From NCBI GenBank assembly GCA_008704415.1, contig VXIS01000117.1, forward strand, positions 59,725 to 123,724: DNA of 64,000 nt, read 5' to 3'. Shown in pieces: positions 20,489 through 31,930 of this stretch (positions are counted from its first letter, which is position 1; each line of letters opens with the position of its first letter). This DNA comes from Sphaerosporella brunnea (lineage: Eukaryota > Ascomycota > Pezizomycetes > Pezizales > Pyronemataceae). The notes below the pieces were generated by a model. That model had not been told where the DNA came from and did not search any database. It worked only from the letters and a program-made list of their open reading frames with translations. Both the position numbers and the translations under genes were made by a program.

Positions 20489-21509
20489 ATGTCGCAACCC
20501 ACACTGCCACCTGGATCCCCGCCGCCGCGCCCGCTCGGCAGCGTCTACCTGCCGACCCCGCTGGTCTATCACGACGCGCTTCTCGGTCACGCGATGCGCC
20601 ATCTCGCTGACGCACTCGGATTTGAATGTCGAGGCCGGCCACATCCTTCCGCACGCACTGGCGTCCAAAACGTCCTATCACAACTGCGCCTTCTGGTTCA
20701 TGCTGGCAGTGGTGCTCGGTGCGCAGTGGCAGCGCCGCATTTGGGATATGGCAGGTGGCCGCAAGAGCTGGCTTGCAACCAACGGCATCGCGATGTGCGG
20801 CGTCCTGCACGCTCTGTTCGATAATGGCCTGTTTGTGTTGCTCCCGCTGCCGGTCGGAGGAGACGGTGAGGATGCCGACAATTTCCTCGACGTGCAGCTC
20901 CACTGGAAGACAAATCTTGAGGAAACCGCGGCAGTGGGAACACTGTTTCCTAAACTGCTTGACCAACAAGTGCTCGTCACTGTCGGAGTCAAAGGGGAAG
21001 ACGACCATGACGAGGACATTCACGAGCACAAGACAGTCTATGCCCCCCGCCGCGCCGCGCCGCGTAGCATCGACGATGGCGATCGCTTCCGGCTGTTCAC
21101 CAACGACGCGAAACTTCACCCGCTGCCATATCCGGCCCTGCTGGAGCTGCACGCAATGCTCTGGGCACTGATTGGGGTGACCGGCCTGTCCGACACGATT
21201 AAGCAAAAAACGACCAAGAGGAAGCGGGGTGACGATGCTGGTGGAAAGCGGTTGCGCCGCGGTGGGAGAGCACCAGGGGATGTTGATGATAATAACGGCG
21301 CCGGCGGTGCCTTGACACACACGCCTGGTAGCGGTGGTGATGCGGCTGCGACAAAGCGCGAAAATACAAATAACGACAGCAAAGACGACGACACGGAGGC
21401 GCCGACCACACAGCAAGCGGCTTCCTTGGCGAAGAAAGAAACCGAACACGACCTACCGTCTCCCTCACACAGCCCACCAAGATGCACCACCCCGCGCCGC
21501 TGGGTCTGA
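20489..21509 (+). pseudogene. HNH-nuclease-domain protein, frameshifted
   Basis: The 5' part reads from ATG 20489 (MSQPTLPPGSPPPRP...) with strong GC3 codon use. At about 20570-20610 the coding signal moves to another frame, which continues to a stop at 21507-21509. In the second frame the HNH_2-type pattern seen in many fungal proteins is clear: RCAIS, AGHILPHALA, FWFML, NGIAMCGVLHALFDNGLF, and then LQLHW. No GT-AG pair fits the switch and the second frame has no usable upstream ATG, so a one-base indel is likely. The C-terminal 110 residues are acidic and low-complexity. A further frame (ATG 21482 to stop 21808), with an EYDSDSDSDDY stretch, may be the displaced true C-terminus. Function in these fungal proteins is not established; nuclease activity is inferred from the motif. 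Confidence 0.65.
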
Positions 21510-21809
21510 AGTTCTCTCCCTGGCTGCTCTCACAGGTAATGGAGCGTTGCCGCCGCGCCAGTGAGCGAAAGCATTCGCATACCGCCGAAGAAGAGGCGTC
21601 GTACATCGAGTATGACAGCGACAGCGACAGCGACGATTACACGGAGACTGACTTCGACTCCGACACCGATCCTGACGGCGGCACGTTTGGGCAGTATTAT
21701 GGGTGGCGCGCAAGGACCGAGAAGTCGCTCGAGCAAAGTGCATGGATGCGTCGTGTATGGGAGCGCGGTGATGACCCGCCGAGTGGCCAGTGTGGGATTG
21801 AGGAGTGAG

Positions 21810-22389
21810 ATTCGTTGGAAACAATCTCTCGCTGCGTTGTTCTTGATTGCAATGTGTCCTGTGGAATCGCGGCCCCCTCGATGAATGAAATCTAATGTAT
21901 CCTCTTGCAAATACGAGCTCCAGTTCTTCCATAATCATGATTGCCTCATCACGCGTAGGCACCTCCCCCTGGAGTGCCCAAAGCACCGACTACGGCTACA
22001 TTATACAAGAAAGAGTCACTTGGCCCATCATAGTTGGAATGTAATCTCTTCAAATACGAATGAAACGCTGTAGGTATATTCGGCGCTTGAAATAATGCGG
22101 GGAATGACAGACAATCCAAACCTCCTCCCCTGGTGAAACTAGGTACGCACTAAGCCGTCCGCTATGTGGTCAAAATACCAGCGCGGCTATATTTGTTTGT
22201 TTGCACCATCGCTGGAACTTCACAGGAGCATTGTCATAGCAGAAACAATGCGTAGCTAAACGATCGTGCAAGTGTGCTATAGCTACCCCAGTTCTTGAGA
22301 ATTGTTTGGTCTGTATAGAAAACTGAAGGGGTGATAGGTTCACAAACCGTTTGTTTTGCTGTATGAGTCCCGATGTTCGAGAATTTGAG
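21810..22389. other. intergenic, nothing recognised
   Basis: AT-richer sequence between the HNH gene and the pogo-like element. No feature supported. Confidence 0.45.
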
Positions 22390-22391
22390 TA

Positions 22392-22831
22392 CAGTAGAGT
22401 CTCTATATAAGAATACGGTCATATAAGAATACCCGCCCTAGAACCGATTTTGTATGGGAAATAAGAATAAATTTCTTATAAGAATATCCTTAGAAATGGC
22501 AAAAATTTTTCTATGGGTATGCTTATAAAAAGCGGTTCCGGGCAACTCGCGGGGGGGGGGGGGTTGCTCGACAAATTTTTACAGCATCAGACAAGCAACC
22601 AACATGCCTCCGAACGTGAAGAGAAAACCCACAGCGGCAAGAGTACGACAGAATTGGTCCAATTCGGAAAGGAAAGAAATCTGCGAATTCGCACAAGACT
22701 TGGAGCGTCTTCACGGTACAAAGCCCAACTGGAAGAAGGTTAAAATTCGGTGGGAATCCACCATGAACCGACGGCATAGCACCGAGAAGGACCAAAAGGG
22801 AGAAGGAACGATTTTCTCCAACAACCACTGA
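22392..22831 (+). mobile_element. 5' end of a pogo/Tigger-like transposon with truncated transposase
   Basis: A TA at 22390-22391 is followed by the terminal repeat CAGTAGAGTCTCTATATAAG and repeated ATAAGAATA motifs. After a 12-G run, ATG 22604 opens 75 codons (KRKPTAARVRQNWSNSERK, EICEFAQDLERLHG, NWKKVKIRW) resembling the N-terminal CENP-B/pogo helix-turn-helix. The frame stops at 22829-22831 and no DDE domain follows, so the right part is deleted. The matching opposite terminus lies far away at 541-615. Confidence 0.6.
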
Positions 22832-23630
22832 CATTGGTAGGGAAGAGAAAAACACCGTCTGCGAGGAGACGACCACTGAGTTTTGCATATCAAGGTGTTA
22901 GCTGCTAGCATAGGGTTTGGATCGACTCATCTCTCACCTTGGTCGAGAACTGGAAGAAGTACATTGCCCAAGCTCGCAAGGCAGAGTCATGGTGCTCCCT
23001 CTGCGGATGCCCCCGAAAACTAGCAGGCGATTAGTTAGCCCACCTTCTACTATGTTTTTAAGCTAACATGGCCTGCGGCTGACCCGGTATCCCCCTTCGG
23101 ACCGATGTTGCTTGGGCTGCTCGTTAGTCGAAATCAATTCTATGTTATTACTCGATTATCCTTCGAGCTGCATCTACTAAACAATGCCGGTTTCCAAGAT
23201 GTGATATATGGATTAAAGGCGCCCAGCGGCAGGAAATCACAAGCCATCACCCATCACCCCCCAATGAAGGCATTATTTTCCAGTCCTAGACACTGCTCAT
23301 TTTGTGGGGGAAAACAACATTTTATTTATCTGCTGGCTACTTGGCGCGCTTTTTGAGCGCAACGATTACTGGGGGCAGCGGATTCCTCAACGTCCTTCCC
23401 GATAACAACCAAGCCATTATGCCAGTGAGCGTTCCGACCGGTAGTTATTGGTATTGAATGATGCGGCAGGACAGTAGGTGCAGGTCTTCGGCGGTTTCGG
23501 GGGTCTTGTTTCTCGTGGAGGTGTGGTTGAGGGAATCTTATTCTCTCGGTTCTCACGGAGGCCGTGCAACAAAAAGAATACTCAAATAATACTCAAGAGC
23601 CGGAAAAGTTCTGGATAGCATCGCCCAAAT
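22832..23630. other. no gene; contains a dispersed-repeat copy
   Basis: Only short frames. An inverted copy of the dispersed repeat lies at about 23370-23545 (GCCAGTGAGCGTTCCGACCGG, read on plus). The rest is unassigned. Confidence 0.45.
23370..23545 (-). repeat. dispersed repeat, copy 2
   Basis: On the minus strand it reads AACAAGACCCCCGAAACC, then GAAGACCTGCACCTACTG, and ends in CGGAACGCTCACTGGCATAA. It is related to copies at 18.66 and 30.9 kb. The translated text varies between copies, so coding status is unclear. Confidence 0.55.
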
Positions 23631-24520
23631 CTACAAGACTTTATTATACCTCTCCATGATCTTGGTGGCTAGGTCCTTATCGTTGTTGTTGTCATCAACG
23701 TTGTCATCAAGATAAACAAACGTAACAGCCCACTGTTCCACCAACATCTTACCAAGAACTTTGCGAGCCTCACTGCTCACTTCGTCTAAAATACTGCCGT
23801 GTTGGTGAGGGGGTGGGCGGCCATAAACGGGTCCTCGGAAGCGGCCGGCTTGAGGAATACGAGTTGTGCAGGCGGGGGATGTCGCTTTCCACCTTTCTGG
23901 CAGTCGATGCAGATCCAGAGCAGTACTCCAGATCGTGAAGTGGCGTGTGACGGACCCTGCGTGCAGTGGGCGCATCGCATCCAGCGCCATGAAGTCAAGG
24001 TGCGACGCCCGGTCGCCGGCCAGAACTTCCAGGTCGAAGTCGATCAAGAATCCACCGTCTTCGCCGTTTCGCATCAGGATGTTGTTGCAAGCGATATCTC
24101 GGTGAAGGGTATTGTGGTTCTCGTTCATGTGACACCGGAGGCGGCGCAGACCCACGTCCAGTCGTCGCAGGACCGAAGGCTCGCTGACCAGCACCCGGGT
24201 CACTGACGCGTGCTCGTTCCGTCCGTGATCACGGAACGGTCTCTGAGGCCTATCTCGGTCATCGAACCGCCTCTGAGTAGCTGGATCGCCCGAATAGATA
24301 AATGGTCTATCACTCCTATCCAGATCATGGCAGGGTGTGTCTCCATCGACGTTGTGGCAGGTTCCGCAGGGCGTCTTGGCAGGATCGTGTAAGCGGGTCT
24401 CGTTCTCTTCCTGTCGGCTATATCGTTGGAGCTCGGGACTCGGCGTGCTGAACACGGTGGAGGTTGTTCCGGCCGTGCAGTTGGGGCAGGGACTTTTGCT
24501 GGAGCATCTGTTAGCAATGT
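23631..24520 (-). pseudogene. FunK1-type fungal protein kinase pseudogene
   Basis: On the minus strand the catalytic part is recognisable: LHRDIACNNILM (HRD loop), then FLIDFDLEVLAGD with IDFD in place of DFG, then FMALDAMRP, as in FunK1 kinases. The next conserved block, GVLLWICIDCQKGG, is in another frame (about 23786-23998), and the downstream helix EARKVLGKML is back in the first frame, so at least two indels interrupt it. The N-terminal half is only partly readable in alternating frames up to about 24520. No intact start exists. FunK1 kinases are expanded in many fungi and their substrates are unknown. Confidence 0.7.
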
Positions 24521-24830
24521 GATCCGGTCATACTAGCCACCAGTGATGCGCCCGGTTGTGCAATTCAGGATTGTCCGCACGCATTGCGGTGGACATGCGG
24601 CCGCGGCGGTTGGGAACTGGCTCCTGATAAAGCGGATCTCCTCGACTGGTCCCGAATTCGAAAGGTGCACAATGTCTCCGTGCCAGAAATAATGTGGCAA
24701 ACCTGGCTGGGACTTTGCCATGTGCTCACAGCTCGTTCAGCTGAGATGGTCGTCCTCATCGGGCCTTGACCTCCACGCTCGAGGAAGGCGGCAAAAAGAG
24801 TGTGCACGGGGCATGGGGCCAAAAGATTCC

Positions 24831-24914
24831 TCTCTGTCGGGGAATTGAACCCCGGTCTCCCGCGGACGGTCATGGAATGACAGGCGGAAATACTAACCAC
24901 TATACTAACAGAGA
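24831..24914 (-). tRNA. tRNA-Asp (GUC) with a short intron
   Basis: The 84-nt gene has a perfect 7-bp acceptor pair (TCTCTGT/ACAGAGA), a D arm with TATAGTGGTTAGTA, an anticodon loop CTGTCA interrupted after position 37 by about 12-13 nt, and a T arm GGGGTTCAATTCCCC. The anticodon GTC gives Asp. It is nearly identical to the copy at 27892. Confidence 0.92.
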
Positions 24915-27573
24915 TGGTTGCTGTGTGCAGTAGGCATGAGCAGCACATGGTCCGACGTTCAATTCAGGCGGTCAAGGAAGCAGCAATAGAGGCGCAATAG
25001 ACAATCCGGCTGCCCGCGATGGTCTATCGGCACCCAACAAAAGCCTACAACAAGGTCGGCACCGCTGGCAGGGGTTCGGGCGGCCAAATCAGCGTCCTTT
25101 CGGAAGTCGCAAGAACATGTCCCCTTCCATCGTGGAAGAGAAACACGCTTAGTTATAGAGCAAAAATACTCGAATAGAAGCTACAGAACGACGGGAAGCC
25201 GGCAGTCAGTTGTGTAGACTTTCAGAGTCGAACTGGCGATGACGTCAGTCACAGCAGCGCACCAACTGGTGGGTATACACGAAGAAAGTACGAGCACCAA
25301 CAGTTCACACACGATTCTCAGGACACAATCCCGCCAGAAACGATGTATGAAGTAGGTATCTGGGTTACGCTGCCAGTGGCCTGTGCTTTTCAACTTTGAC
25401 CGCAATCAACTCATTGAAGCCAAACTTTTGCTCATCTATATCCACCTGTGCCGTAAAGCTGGCGGCGGGCATGTATCTCGCGGTGAGCGAACAGCTTTAG
25501 CCTCCAGTCATCTGCTATTTTACATTCACCAAATGACACTCTCCAAGGAAACCCGTGCTAAGTTGCGTGTCGACTCAACTTGACGCCAAGGCCCAAGCCC
25601 CTGCGGCGCAGCGGTTCCACAGAGTCGAAATTTGAACTATATGTTGATATGCAAAAATCACCTGGTTTCGGTGTATGCAGTCGGCATGGCATCATGATGC
25701 TTCAAGCGCGCGCCACCGACCTGGAATCTCCGAGATTCTGTATCGCAGCTCGCGACGCAAAGACCCAACGCATTCGCTTCCCTGGTTGGGGTTTCTTCGA
25801 GCTCTCTTCTTTGGGACTGCAAGACACCGGTGCGTGTGTTATGACCTCCCCCCCCCCCCCTCGGTGGCAGACTCCGGGCATGATGGCCGGGGGATAGCTT
25901 TAATCGCTTCCCAAAGCGTGCCTGTTATGTTCGCTTTGGGCCACGCGTGGCAACAACACACGGCCGGCACGGCTTGAGTATCAGGACCTCGAGGATGCGT
26001 GGCGCTCCTCTAAGCTACCCAGTTGTGTCTCGCTTCTAAGCGACCTTGCGACGTAGTTTCACACGGGCGGACCGTTGATGCTCACACAGCACGTGCGGCG
26101 GTTGGTCCTGCTATTGTTACCATCTGTACAGGGTTCCACCAACCACGGATTCTGGGCTGAACGCGACAGACGCACTTGAGCAGCAACATCAGCGTGCTCC
26201 CGTCGCATGCGCACCGGCTATGCACCGGCCATGGTGACCATTGCCATCGCGAGAGTTGAAAATGGCGGCGATCAGACCCCCACCTAAGGTAACTATCATG
26301 CCCAGCCACCCACCACCCCCTCCTCCCGACCGACGACGCTGCCCCCCCCCCCCCCCCCGAAGAGAGCGCTAGAGTAGTGTACAGCCATCCGAACAGGCGC
26401 CGGCGGCGGCTATGGCGCTTCGCGACGCGACACTCTGGCGCGCGTACCGCTGGTTCCAACCGCCTGCGTGAAACCGTGCAGACACCTTGGGCTCCTGAGG
26501 AGGAGGGTTAGCGGGACATAGACGCTGGGTGTTTGAAGTTGGAGCGCGTTGTTCCAGCGTTCCCCCCTACAGGCGGCGGACGGGGTGCAGCGGACAAGCG
26601 AGGAAACAAGCCCGGGCCATCGAGTGATGGCCGGCGGAAATAGCTATTTCTCTTCGAGAACCAGCGCCGAACTGCTGTCCACCTTGTGGTTGCGTTTCTA
26701 CGACTGGTTATCCTAGAGAGGCTGGAATCCTTCAGCAGCGCATCCATGTCGCTGGTACTCAACAGACACCACGGGGAAAGCGCTGGCTATTGCCGACCCG
26801 GGACGGACCGTGCTGGCGCAAATCGCGGCGGGGCATTTTTGCTTTGACTTTCGCCCACCCCACACTCTAGATCTGCCTCCTCCTTGCGAACAAATTTTGC
26901 ACGTCGACCGATGGACGGCCAAAGTTCTTTGAGCGTCGGGCAAAACAAAAGATTTTTTTTTTTTTTTTTTTTTCTGGAAGCGCGGGTTAGGAGACCATTT
27001 TGCCGCCGCCGCCTCGCGTTGAGTTTTTGACGCGAAAAAAACAAAAAAACAAAACAACGCCAGCTGGCTACGCTCCAGGGGACATCGCCTGCTACCAGAT
27101 CCATTGCTCATTCATTGCAGTTGCCGTATCGGACCTATGCTGGAGAATGTGGGGGGGGGGGGGGAAGGGACAAAACGCCAGCGTCTCGACTTGCTCTTGC
27201 CGTGGACGCCGCGACCCAACGGGCAGGACGCGAACTAGCAGGGCGTCTAGCCTACGTAGGGAGCTCCCAACGAGGCAGGGTGTCAGGAAACGCTGCAGAT
27301 CGCCGAATGGGTTGGCGGGCCATCATAGCGGACGGGTTTCCAGCGCGCCTACCGACGACCACCACAAAAGCTGCGACTCCATTTGCGCGTTGCGAAAGCG
27401 AGGTAACTGCCGGCTCGCGAGATGCAACCGACAAAAGCAGCGGTCCAGAGTGCGGCAAAGTATGCGGGCTATGCGGCCACAAAGCCCGCTCGTGGTTTCC
27501 TCCGCCCAAGCAGCTGGCTCGCTGACAGGAACGCTGACCATGGGGAAAGTGTTGAAAGTGGTTGACGTGTAGG
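24915..27573. other. gene-poor stretch with long homopolymers
   Basis: No family motif was found in any frame. Notable are a C run of about 18 at 26342, a T run of about 21 at 26953 and a G run of about 14 at 27151. Open frames of 100-190 codons around 25.6-27.5 kb lack conserved features and overlap on both strands, which suggests chance frames in GC-rich DNA. Confidence 0.45.
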
Positions 27574-27770
27574 TGTTGAGGCTTAGCCGAAGTGGTCGTG
27601 GTAGGATGGTGATGGGAAAAGCAATTATATTATTACTATCTTACAGGCTGATCTAGCTACGTCTTATATACATCTTATAGCTTCACTGGATATCACTCGG
27701 TGATATCCTAGACCCTAATCACACCATCTCACTCGTCCTACCACCTTGCCTAGAAAGCCAGTTTCCAACA
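27574..27770. repeat. candidate solo LTR, Copia-like
   Basis: A 197-bp unit begins TGTTGAGGC and ends TTTCCAACA, giving the TGTTG...CAACA ends typical of small Copia LTRs. It contains TATATAC and the 9-bp hairpin GGATATCAC/GTGATATCC. No clear 5-bp target duplication is seen (GTAGG versus GAAAG), so it may be old. Confidence 0.45.
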
Positions 27771-27891
27771 GAAAGGCTGTCGGGGCTTCATTCCTTCATT
27801 TGCTGAACAGCGTTCAGCCGAGGCCAACCGACGTTACGCAAAGCAGCAGCAGCAGCATGGGAACAAAAAAGCGAAAAAAAAAAAAACATAC

Positions 27892-27975
27892 TCTCTGTCG
27901 GGGAATTGAACCCCGGTCTCCCGCGGACGGTCATAGAATGACAGGCGGAAATACTAACCACTATACTAACAGAGA
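27892..27975 (-). tRNA. tRNA-Asp (GUC) with a short intron, second copy
   Basis: Same 84-nt structure as 24831-24914, with one visible substitution inside the intron region (TAGAATG versus TGGAATG on plus). A poly-A run lies just downstream on plus, that is, a T-rich Pol III terminator beyond the 3' end (AAAAAAAAAAAACATA on plus at about 27877-27891). Confidence 0.92.
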
Positions 27976-29058
27976 TCCGAGATGCATAATGAGCTTGTGA
28001 TTAGAAAATGAATGCGGCGATCACAGGCGCTGCCGGACATCGCAGCAACAACAAATGGAGTGGCAGTACCCCCTTGACAGAGGAAAAGTATTTGCGGCGG
28101 TGTTTTTGGCTACTCACTGCGGGCGGCAGGTTTGGAGGGCGAGCATGTGCGCCGTAAGGTGGCGGTCTAAGTGAGCGCATATGGCAGCAGAAGTGGGCAG
28201 GCTTCCGAACGAGGGAAATAAGCGGAGTTAGCACTTAGGCCGTGCTAGCCCCGACCGTGACCCCGGCCGTGGCGTGATTTGTTTTAATCATAATGTATTC
28301 AGATGCATCGGGAAGCGTAAGGGATTTAGGCGAGGGAGGAGGAGGAGGAGGTTTGCTGGTATATCCCGATGATGGATTGGAAAAGCCTGCTGTTCTCTCT
28401 TTCTCTCCCGCGACAGACATGGCTTACCTGCCGTACCAAAACAGAGGGATGTACTCTACTGTTCCCGAATGGGCAGGCGCGGCTGGTCGATGAGGCGCAG
28501 TATCTGTCACGTGACAGCCAAGACTTGGCCACGGGACATGACAAATCAAGCCTACGCGTGGCTGGGGCGTACAGTATTATCACGTGCCGTGCCGTGGTGG
28601 CGTGGCGGTGCGTGCGGGTGATCGGTGGTGAGTCACGCTGCAGCGCGTGCAAAAACCCAGCCCAGAATACCGTCGATGCAATCAACAATTCCGTGTCGCA
28701 TCCGACGACGCTGTGGTTTGGCATCCCCATGCTATGTAACTGAGGAACTCTCCCCTGTCCACGTTGAAATCCGGCTCGGGTCAGCTTGTCGGCCCGGGGT
28801 TAAAGACTTAACGCCGCCGCAAGCTCTCGCTGCTGAGTGAGGACGGGCTGGCCGGGGGAACTCCGCCGCCGGCCTTAGCGGAGAGAACGCCATGGTGGCA
28901 GTGTGCGGCGATGATACTTAAGGGAGGATCTCTCCGGAGAGGATAGAGGCCATCACGGCAACAACTCTCAAAGCAAGTTGCAAGACCCTCCATAGCGACG
29001 CACTTCGAGTTTCTGTTCTGTTCTTTCGACGAGCAACAACAGCAACGACAACGACAAC
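27976..29058. other. intergenic, aldo/keto reductase 5' region
   Basis: No gene recognised. Overlapping frames on both strands at 28.3-28.75 kb have no motifs. The final 100 bases are a CA-rich leader (ACAACGACAACATG) typical of fungal 5' UTRs just before the reductase start. Confidence 0.45.
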
Positions 29059-30574
29059 ATGCCTTTCGGTCCCGCCCCCAAGCCAGCCAGTCCTCTCGGA
29101 TACCACCGTATCCTCTCCCCCACCGCGGGAGTCAGGGTCTCGCCGCTGTGTCTGGGCGCGATGAACTTTGGCGACGCGTGGTGAGTGCGCATCTCTGCTG
29201 ATCGGCACCTCGTGGCGACGACTGTGCTGCAAAGCCAGTCGCTGTGCTTGCCAGCGGCTGCAATCGTCGAACGGACCTGCTGACGTGGCGCAGGAAGGAG
29301 TTCATGGGCGGTAAATACTGATCCGCGGCGCGATGGAAAGCGAGAGCTGACGGATGACGCCCAGCCTGCGACAAGAAGAGCGCCTTCGAGATCCTCGACT
29401 ACTTCTTCGAGCACGGCGGCAACTTCATCGACACGTGAGTGTGCTGCGTAGCCCGCGCGAAATAGCGGACGCAAGCCAAGCAGCTGACGAAACGGCAGCG
29501 CCAACGTCTACCAAGGCGAGGAGTCGGAGGAGTGGCTCGGCGAGTGGATGGGCTCTCGCAAGAACCGAGACCAGCTGGTGATCGCCACGAAATTCACCAG
29601 CGGGTATCCATCCGGCAAGAACGGCGAGAAGGTGCTGTCGAATTTCCAGGGCAACCACGCGAAGAGCCTGCACGTGTCGCTTGAGGCGTCGCTGAGGAAG
29701 CTGCAGACGTCTTACGTCGACGTGGTGAGTGATCAACATGTTGCCCCCCTCTGGTGTGAAAACGTGGCTGATGCACCCCCCCCAGCTCTATGTCCACTGG
29801 TGGGACTTCACCACGTCTATCCCCGAGCTTATGCAGGCCCTCAACCGCTCCGTCGCCGCCGGGAAAGTCCTCTACCTGGGCATCAGCGACACCCCCGCGT
29901 GGATCGTGTCCAAGGCCAACGAATACGCGCGCAGCCACGGGCTGGCGCAGTTCAGCGTGTACCAGGGGCAGTGGAACGCGTCGGCGCGCGACTTCGAGCG
30001 CGACATCCTGCCGATGTGCGAGGCCGAGGGGATGGCCATAGCGCCGTGGGGCGTGTTGGGCGCGGGGCATTTCAAGAGCCAGGCGCAGCGCGAGAAGGGG
30101 AGCAAGGACGGCCGGAACCTGTTTCCGGTGACCGAGACGATCGTCAAAGTGTCGCAGAAGCTGGAGGAGATCGCCGAGAAGAAGAGCACGCTCATCACCA
30201 GTGTGGTGTGTGCACCCAGCCAGCCAGCATGCTGCAGATGTGCTGATTTGTTTTGTTTTTGCTCGTAGGCTCTCGCATACATCATGCACAAATACCCCTA
30301 CGTCTACCCCATCGTCGGCGGCCGCACCGTCGAGCACCTCAAGGGAAACATCGAGGCCCTGAGCCTCGAGCTTACCGACGAGGAAATCGACGCCATCGAG
30401 GCCGCCGTGCCTTTCGATGTCGGCTTCCCCATGAACATGATGTTCGGCTTCCCCGACCCGAACGCGAAGTACAGCAGCCGCATGACCAGCGCCGACATCG
30501 GCCTGCTCAAGAGCGTGGTCCACCTCGACGTCCCTGAGAAGCTGCGGCCTGTGCGCCCGCGCAAGCTGGAGTAA
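29059..30574 (+). CDS. aldo/keto reductase, norsolorinic-acid-reductase / aryl-alcohol-dehydrogenase type
   Basis: Six exons keep one frame: 29059-29180, 29294-29310, 29365-29434, 29499-29724, 29786-30205 and 30269-30574, giving 386 residues, the usual size of this AKR subfamily. The 17-base second exon is needed to read W-KEFMG-ACDKK. The catalytic tetrad is visible: Asp in NFIDTANVY, Tyr in the same block, Lys in IATKFT and His in LYVHWWD. Late blocks [30 protein letters not shown] and PIVGGRT form the barrel end and the NADPH-binding region. The reaction is NADPH-dependent reduction of aldehydes or ketones. No biosynthetic cluster genes are adjacent, so a role in secondary metabolism cannot be claimed. 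It looks intact. Confidence 0.93.
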
Positions 30575-30849
30575 GGAGTAAAGGGTGCGACCAAGCGGAA
30601 GTGGTCATACAAGAGTCTGTTGGTCGGGGGGGGGGGGGCTTCGGAATGCGCTCGAACCGCTCTTTTGGGTCTTTCTCTTGCTTGTTTCTTTGCCGTTGAA
30701 TCTCGTGCCATCTTAGATAGCTAGCAGCAACAGCTACAAACCCTCAACGTGCCCGCTTCTCATCGCACCCGCTACGTGCCAGCTGTATAAGAACATAGAC
30801 GCGCAGACGCGCTACAAGGAAGTCGGTGCATAACACGGGATCGTCCAGA
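30575..30849. other. aldo/keto reductase 3' flank
   Basis: Contains a G run at about 30626-30638. No feature recognised. Confidence 0.4.
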
Positions 30850-31080
30850 CATCGGTGCTAGCACGGTGTGTAGCGAGACTTATCAACCAGTCCAAGTATA
30901 TCCTCCACATCCTTCCCGACAACAACCACTGCGCCAGTGGGCGTTCCGGCCGGTGGGAACGATGCAGTGAGAGGTCTTTGGCGGTTGAGGGAAGCTTGTT
31001 TTCGCTTCGGGTCAAAGTCAAACCTGCATGTACGATATGAGTCATCGACGGAAGCAAGCAGTTATATTTCGAGTCCAGAC
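30850..31080 (-). repeat. dispersed repeat, copy 3
   Basis: The best-preserved copy. The minus strand reads through about 40 codons ending PAGTPTGAVVVVGKDVEDIL. Shared segments with copies 1 and 2 are AACCGCCAAAGACCT and CCGGCCGGAACGCCCACTGG. It may derive from a coding repeat of unknown origin. Confidence 0.5.
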
Positions 31081-31389
31081 AAGGGGGGAAACCACATTCG
31101 TCTTGCAATCATCGTAAACATACGTTTTTGGCATCCTTTTATGATGGGAGTTCCATTTACATCGTAAGAAAGCGTCAACAGCCAAGTCCAGAATCTTCAA
31201 AACAGTCAAAAGCAGTGTTATCCACCACATCGACAGACACGGATGAATAGCGTCGAAGCCCTCTCCTCGAAGAAGCCGCAGTCAACGAGCAGGATGGCAG
31301 CAGAGCGTGAGCCGGCTATCCGAACCTCGGCGTATAATACGGAACTCCACGCCACCGTAAGATCGTCCTTCGTTCGTCATCGCTTCTCT

Positions 31390-31930
31390 GGACTGAATTG
31401 GCATTGGAAAAGGCGGCTTGCAGTTACGATGGGAACGGGAATTGTCTCGATCCTCTTGCACAACCTCGGCGTCGATCCACCGTTTTCTTCGCCTTCAATG
31501 TGCTTTCTTCGCCATTTTCTTCTCCACATCGGCACTGCGAGATCCGCTGTGTCCGGAGATATGGTCTCGTTTGCGTACCGGTGGGCAGTGACGCTGGCGT
31601 GGATAAATGTGGTTATTTCCGGTCGCGATATGCTTCTACCTGCCCTCGGTAGGAAGCCACACTTGGGCCGCAACGGAGGCTGCCGTTTCTCCCGGCCCGG
31701 CGTCCACGGAGTTGCCCTGCTTTATTCCGTCGCCAAAAAGCTCCAAATACACCGGACTCCGTGGTCTTCGGGAAGGAATCCGCGCTGGGGCAATATATGC
31801 CCCCCTTGCCCTGGGGCCTACTCCCGGGACCACTGTCCACCACATTCTCCACGCCATCGATATCTACTCGGCACTCCTCTTGGCCACCGGGATTCTCCCA
31901 TGGCCCAGAATCAATCCAGCTCCGCATCCA
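31390..31930 (+). pseudogene. SSU1-like sulfite efflux pump remnant (TDT family)
   Basis: The plus strand encodes LAVTMGTGIVSILLHNLG, the signature N-terminal helix of fungal SSU1/TDT transporters. Beyond it the homology alternates between frames: LCPEIWSRL (expected YPEIW) in one frame, then TLAWINVVIS, then FYLPSVGSHTWAATEAA in another. The downstream helices are barely recognisable and several indels are required. No start or conserved C-terminus is intact. In yeasts and filamentous fungi SSU1 exports sulfite, so this gene is dead in this copy. Confidence 0.6.

Noticed and set aside
25580..27572. Frames of 100-190 codons in GC-rich DNA
   Set aside because: They overlap on both strands, cross homopolymer runs and lack family features.
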